Made by a program: the position numbers and the translations under genes. A stretch of 8,874 bases of DNA from Bacteroidetes/Chlorobi group bacterium ChocPot_Mid (lineage in GTDB: Bacteria > Bacteroidota > Ignavibacteria > Kapaibacteriales > UBA2268), in assembly GCA_003731675.1 (NCBI GenBank), contig RCNQ01000277.1, positions 1-8,874 of the forward strand. The letters are read 5' to 3'. The stretch's first letter is position 1. Each line of letters begins with the position of its first letter. The notes under the pieces were generated by a model. It was given only the letters and a program-made list of their open reading frames with translations, was not told the origin of the DNA and did not search any database. This document shows positions 6,948 through 8,874 of the stretch, piece by piece.

Positions 6948-7946
6948 TTATCCAATAAATTTCATTAATATTTTTGCTGGATGGAATAACTTTATTCTTC
7001 TTTTTAATATAAACTTTCTGTATTTCAATTCATGATTTAAAATTGCAAACCTTCGCTCAAAGTTATTCTTTGAAAAAACCTTAGATTTTGATGATACTGT
7101 AACAATGTCATTTTTAAATATTCTGTCAAACTGGTTCAGTATGTTCTCTTTTTTTACAAATTGATTTAATTCATTATTAACAAAATTTGGTTCTTTAAGG
7201 TATTGAAAATATAAATCATCATTTTTATCTATTTCAATTATTTTTTCAATCAGTTCTTCGTCGTTATTAAAGTCATAATAATTCAAAAAACTTTTTGTAT
7301 TGAAATCAAGACCTATCTTGGGATTTCCCCAATATATCGGGAGACTATTGACTTTCATTGCCTCATATATTTTTTCGGTTGTATAGTAATCAGCTTCTTC
7401 GTTTTCAAAAGCTATTGTAAACTTGTAAGGTTTCATAAATTCCCATTTATCTTCTGCTTTCGGACCAATAAATCTACCTATGTTATTCAAATATCTACCG
7501 GCAGAATCTACTTTTTTGTATTTTGAAAGTTTCTTAAAGAAATTGTTTCTTTTTTTGCATTTAGGATTTGAGTAAATAAAATTACAGAATTTTGTCTTCT
7601 GCTTGAGAATTTGCTCAAAATCCTTTTCTTTCAGCAGTTCATTCATATCACCATATTGATAATATTGAGGCAAACGGTAATTCCTGCCGTTATAGTCATC
7701 AAAATCAAATGAAAATGAGTAATCACAAATCTTGAAGTCTGGTTTGATATTCTCACCTGTAAAAAATATTCTTGTACAGTTGAACTTATGTACTTGATTA
7801 CCGAATATGGAGAAAAACAAATAATCAGGTTTGTCTGTAATTTCGATATTGTAATTATCTTTAAGAAGATTTACGAAAATATTATTTTCAATATCGAAAT
7901 TTTGCCAGAAATCTGTAAAAAATATTTTTATTTTTTGTTTGCTCAT
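6948..7946 (-). CDS. GT10 alpha-1,3-fucosyltransferase
   Basis: A 332-residue enzyme of the Lewis-antigen type, expected to move fucose from GDP-fucose to the O3 (or O4) of GlcNAc in a glycan acceptor. Residues match Helicobacter pylori FucT motifs in order: FFTGENIKPDFKICDYSFSF (61-80), with Glu65 in the place of the catalytic base; KKRNNFFKKLSKYKKVDSAG (131-150), with Arg133; FTIAFEN (176-182); YTTEKIYEAM (188-197), with Glu191-Lys192 for GDP binding; and LPIYWGNPK (202-210) then NTKSFLNYYDF (216-226). The tail from about 295 is strongly basic (KYRKFILKRRIKLFHP) and may hold the enzyme to the membrane. The H. pylori heptad repeats are absent. The ATG at 7946 lies 46 bp after the GlmU-like gene, on the same strand, so co-transcription is likely. 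The leader has only an A-rich site. Confidence 0.92.
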   Translation of the reverse strand: MSKQKIKIFFTDFWQNFDIENNIFVNLLKDNYNIEITDKPDYLFFSIFGNQVHKFNCTRIFFTGENIKPDFKICDYSFSFDFDDYNGRNYRLPQYYQYGDMNELLKEKDFEQILKQKTKFCNFIYSNPKCKKRNNFFKKLSKYKKVDSAGRYLNNIGRFIGPKAEDKWEFMKPYKFTIAFENEEADYYTTEKIYEAMKVNSLPIYWGNPKIGLDFNTKSFLNYYDFNNDEELIEKIIEIDKNDDLYFQYLKEPNFVNNELNQFVKKENILNQFDRIFKNDIVTVSSKSKVFSKNNFERRFAILNHELKYRKFILKRRIKLFHPAKILMKFIG

Positions 7947-7992
7947 CTTTTAGAAAAATTCCGAGATAATATTGGAAGAAAAGTATTAATAA

Positions 7993-8874
7993 TTAAACAC
8001 TTATTTTAGAATTTTCAATTAAATTAAATCTATTGTATTCTCTTGTAATTAATTCAATCTCTTCATCAAGTAAAATATTATTTCTTCTTTGCATTACAGT
8101 TTTAGCGACTTCAAGAGCTTTTTCTAATTTATACTTCGAACACCCCTTTGTGCCTCTCCATGCAAATGAAGGAATTGAATTTGGGAGAAAACCATCTGCA
8201 ACAATAATTCCACAAATTCCTGCAACAGTACCGGTTGTTAAAGATGTATTAATAGCTGTTTTTGTGTGGTCACCACATAGGAAACCAAGAAACATCCTGT
8301 ATGTATTAATATCATAATCTCTTAATCTAACCTTAATGTTACTGTACGTATTTTTCAGGTCTGAAGTATTTGTATCTGCACCGATATTAACCCATTCCCC
8401 AAGGTAAGAATGTCCTAAAAATCCATCATGTTGTTTATTGGAAAAGGCATGAATAACTGAATTTTCGACCTCTCCCCCAACTTTGCAAAACTCCCCAAAA
8501 GAAGATTTGCCATAAATTTTGGCACCAATCTTAATTATTGAATTCTTACCAATATAACAAGGACCACAGATAACTGCATTAGCCATTATATTGACATCAT
8601 CATCAATAATAATCTTACCTTCACTTGCATCAAGTACAACACCAGCGGACAATTTCACATTCTTACCGATTTTAATATCTATTGAATTGACAAAATGAAC
8701 TCCATCTTTACTATAAGAATTAAAATCAACGTGATTGCTGAAATATCTGAAATCATCGTTAATACCTTCATCAATTAAATCAAAAACATCCCAAAGATAA
8801 TTAATAACTGTAGGTTGTGAAACCTCGACCGGATTTAATCCTCCAGCGAAATCGGAAAGGAATTTTGGAAAAAG
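7993..8874 (-). CDS. Alternative GlmU-type enzyme, C-terminal part (N-terminus beyond the window)
   Basis: The frame stays open to the window edge, so 293 residues are visible and the start lies to the right. It matches the Bacteroidota alternative GlmU family (about 390 residues from memory), which combines glucosamine-1-phosphate acetylation with UDP-GlcNAc formation. The visible part begins at the end of the nucleotidyltransferase domain (YLWDVFDLIDEGINDDF, residues 26-42). It then enters a left-handed beta-helix of hexapeptide turns (GVVLDAS at 78-84, ICGPCYIGKNSIIKIGAKIY at 102-121). The acetyltransferase region KQHDGFLGHSYLGEWVNIGA (147-166) resembles the AGHLTYLG / NIGAGT region of standard GlmU, with His155 in the place of the catalytic histidine; NTSDLKN follows. 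A GTG at 8658 is internal, not the start. UDP-GlcNAc is a precursor of the glycans that GT10 enzymes modify. Confidence 0.9.
   Translation of the reverse strand, partial: LFPKFLSDFAGGLNPVEVSQPTVINYLWDVFDLIDEGINDDFRYFSNHVDFNSYSKDGVHFVNSIDIKIGKNVKLSAGVVLDASEGKIIIDDDVNIMANAVICGPCYIGKNSIIKIGAKIYGKSSFGEFCKVGGEVENSVIHAFSNKQHDGFLGHSYLGEWVNIGADTNTSDLKNTYSNIKVRLRDYDINTYRMFLGFLCGDHTKTAINTSLTTGTVAGICGIIVADGFLPNSIPSFAWRGTKGCSKYKLEKALEVAKTVMQRRNNILLDEEIELITREYNRFNLIENSKISV

Noticed and set aside
8033..8317. Plus-strand 94-codon open frame (and the similar one at 7788-8009)
   Set aside because: Both overlap well-supported minus-strand genes and resemble no known protein.
8656..8658. GTG as the start of a short hexapeptide protein
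   Set aside because: The same frame stays open to the window edge and encodes the expected upstream part of the GlmU-like family.

Overview
The window looks like a piece of an AT-rich chromosome from the Bacteroidota/Ignavibacteriota side of the FCB group. Three signals point there. Close matches to the Bacteroidota-type -7 promoter element TAnnTTTG sit just upstream of several genes. Two genes encode secreted proteins with short, very hydrophobic N-termini (a TPR protein and a beta-propeller-like protein). A partial gene belongs to the alternative GlmU family typical of Bacteroidota. The genus cannot be told from this sequence alone.

Layout. Bases 1-100 are four head-to-tail copies of a 24-bp element of a kind dispersed in many environmental genomes. 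A short promoter region and purB (adenylosuccinate lyase, +) follow, then a secreted TPR protein (+) that ends at a strong hairpin terminator. Convergent to it is fbaB (class I fructose-bisphosphate aldolase, -). fbaB shares a compact divergent promoter region with a secreted PD40/WD40-like beta-propeller protein (+). Next, on the minus strand and absent from any protein track, is ssrA (tmRNA, 5434-5791), whose encoded tag reads as ANDNYALAA. A large AT-rich inverted repeat lies upstream of ssrA.

The right-hand third is a minus-strand cluster transcribed toward ssrA. In order of transcription it holds an alternative GlmU-type UDP-GlcNAc synthesis enzyme (its N-terminus runs off the window), a GT10 alpha-1,3-fucosyltransferase, and a GT23/FUT8-like fucosyltransferase-superfamily protein. 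The two glycosyltransferase genes are visibly more AT-rich than the housekeeping genes, as is common for transferred surface-glycan genes. A reasonable but unproven reading is that the cluster decorates a GlcNAc-containing surface glycan or glycoprotein with fucose.

The left part is ordinary housekeeping (purine synthesis, central carbon metabolism, trans-translation) mixed with two envelope or secreted proteins of unknown role. I see no CRISPR array, transposase, phage gene, toxin-antitoxin pair or clear new defence system. The least ordinary items are the tandem pair of dissimilar fucosyltransferases, the 24-bp tandem array and the divergent promoter region.
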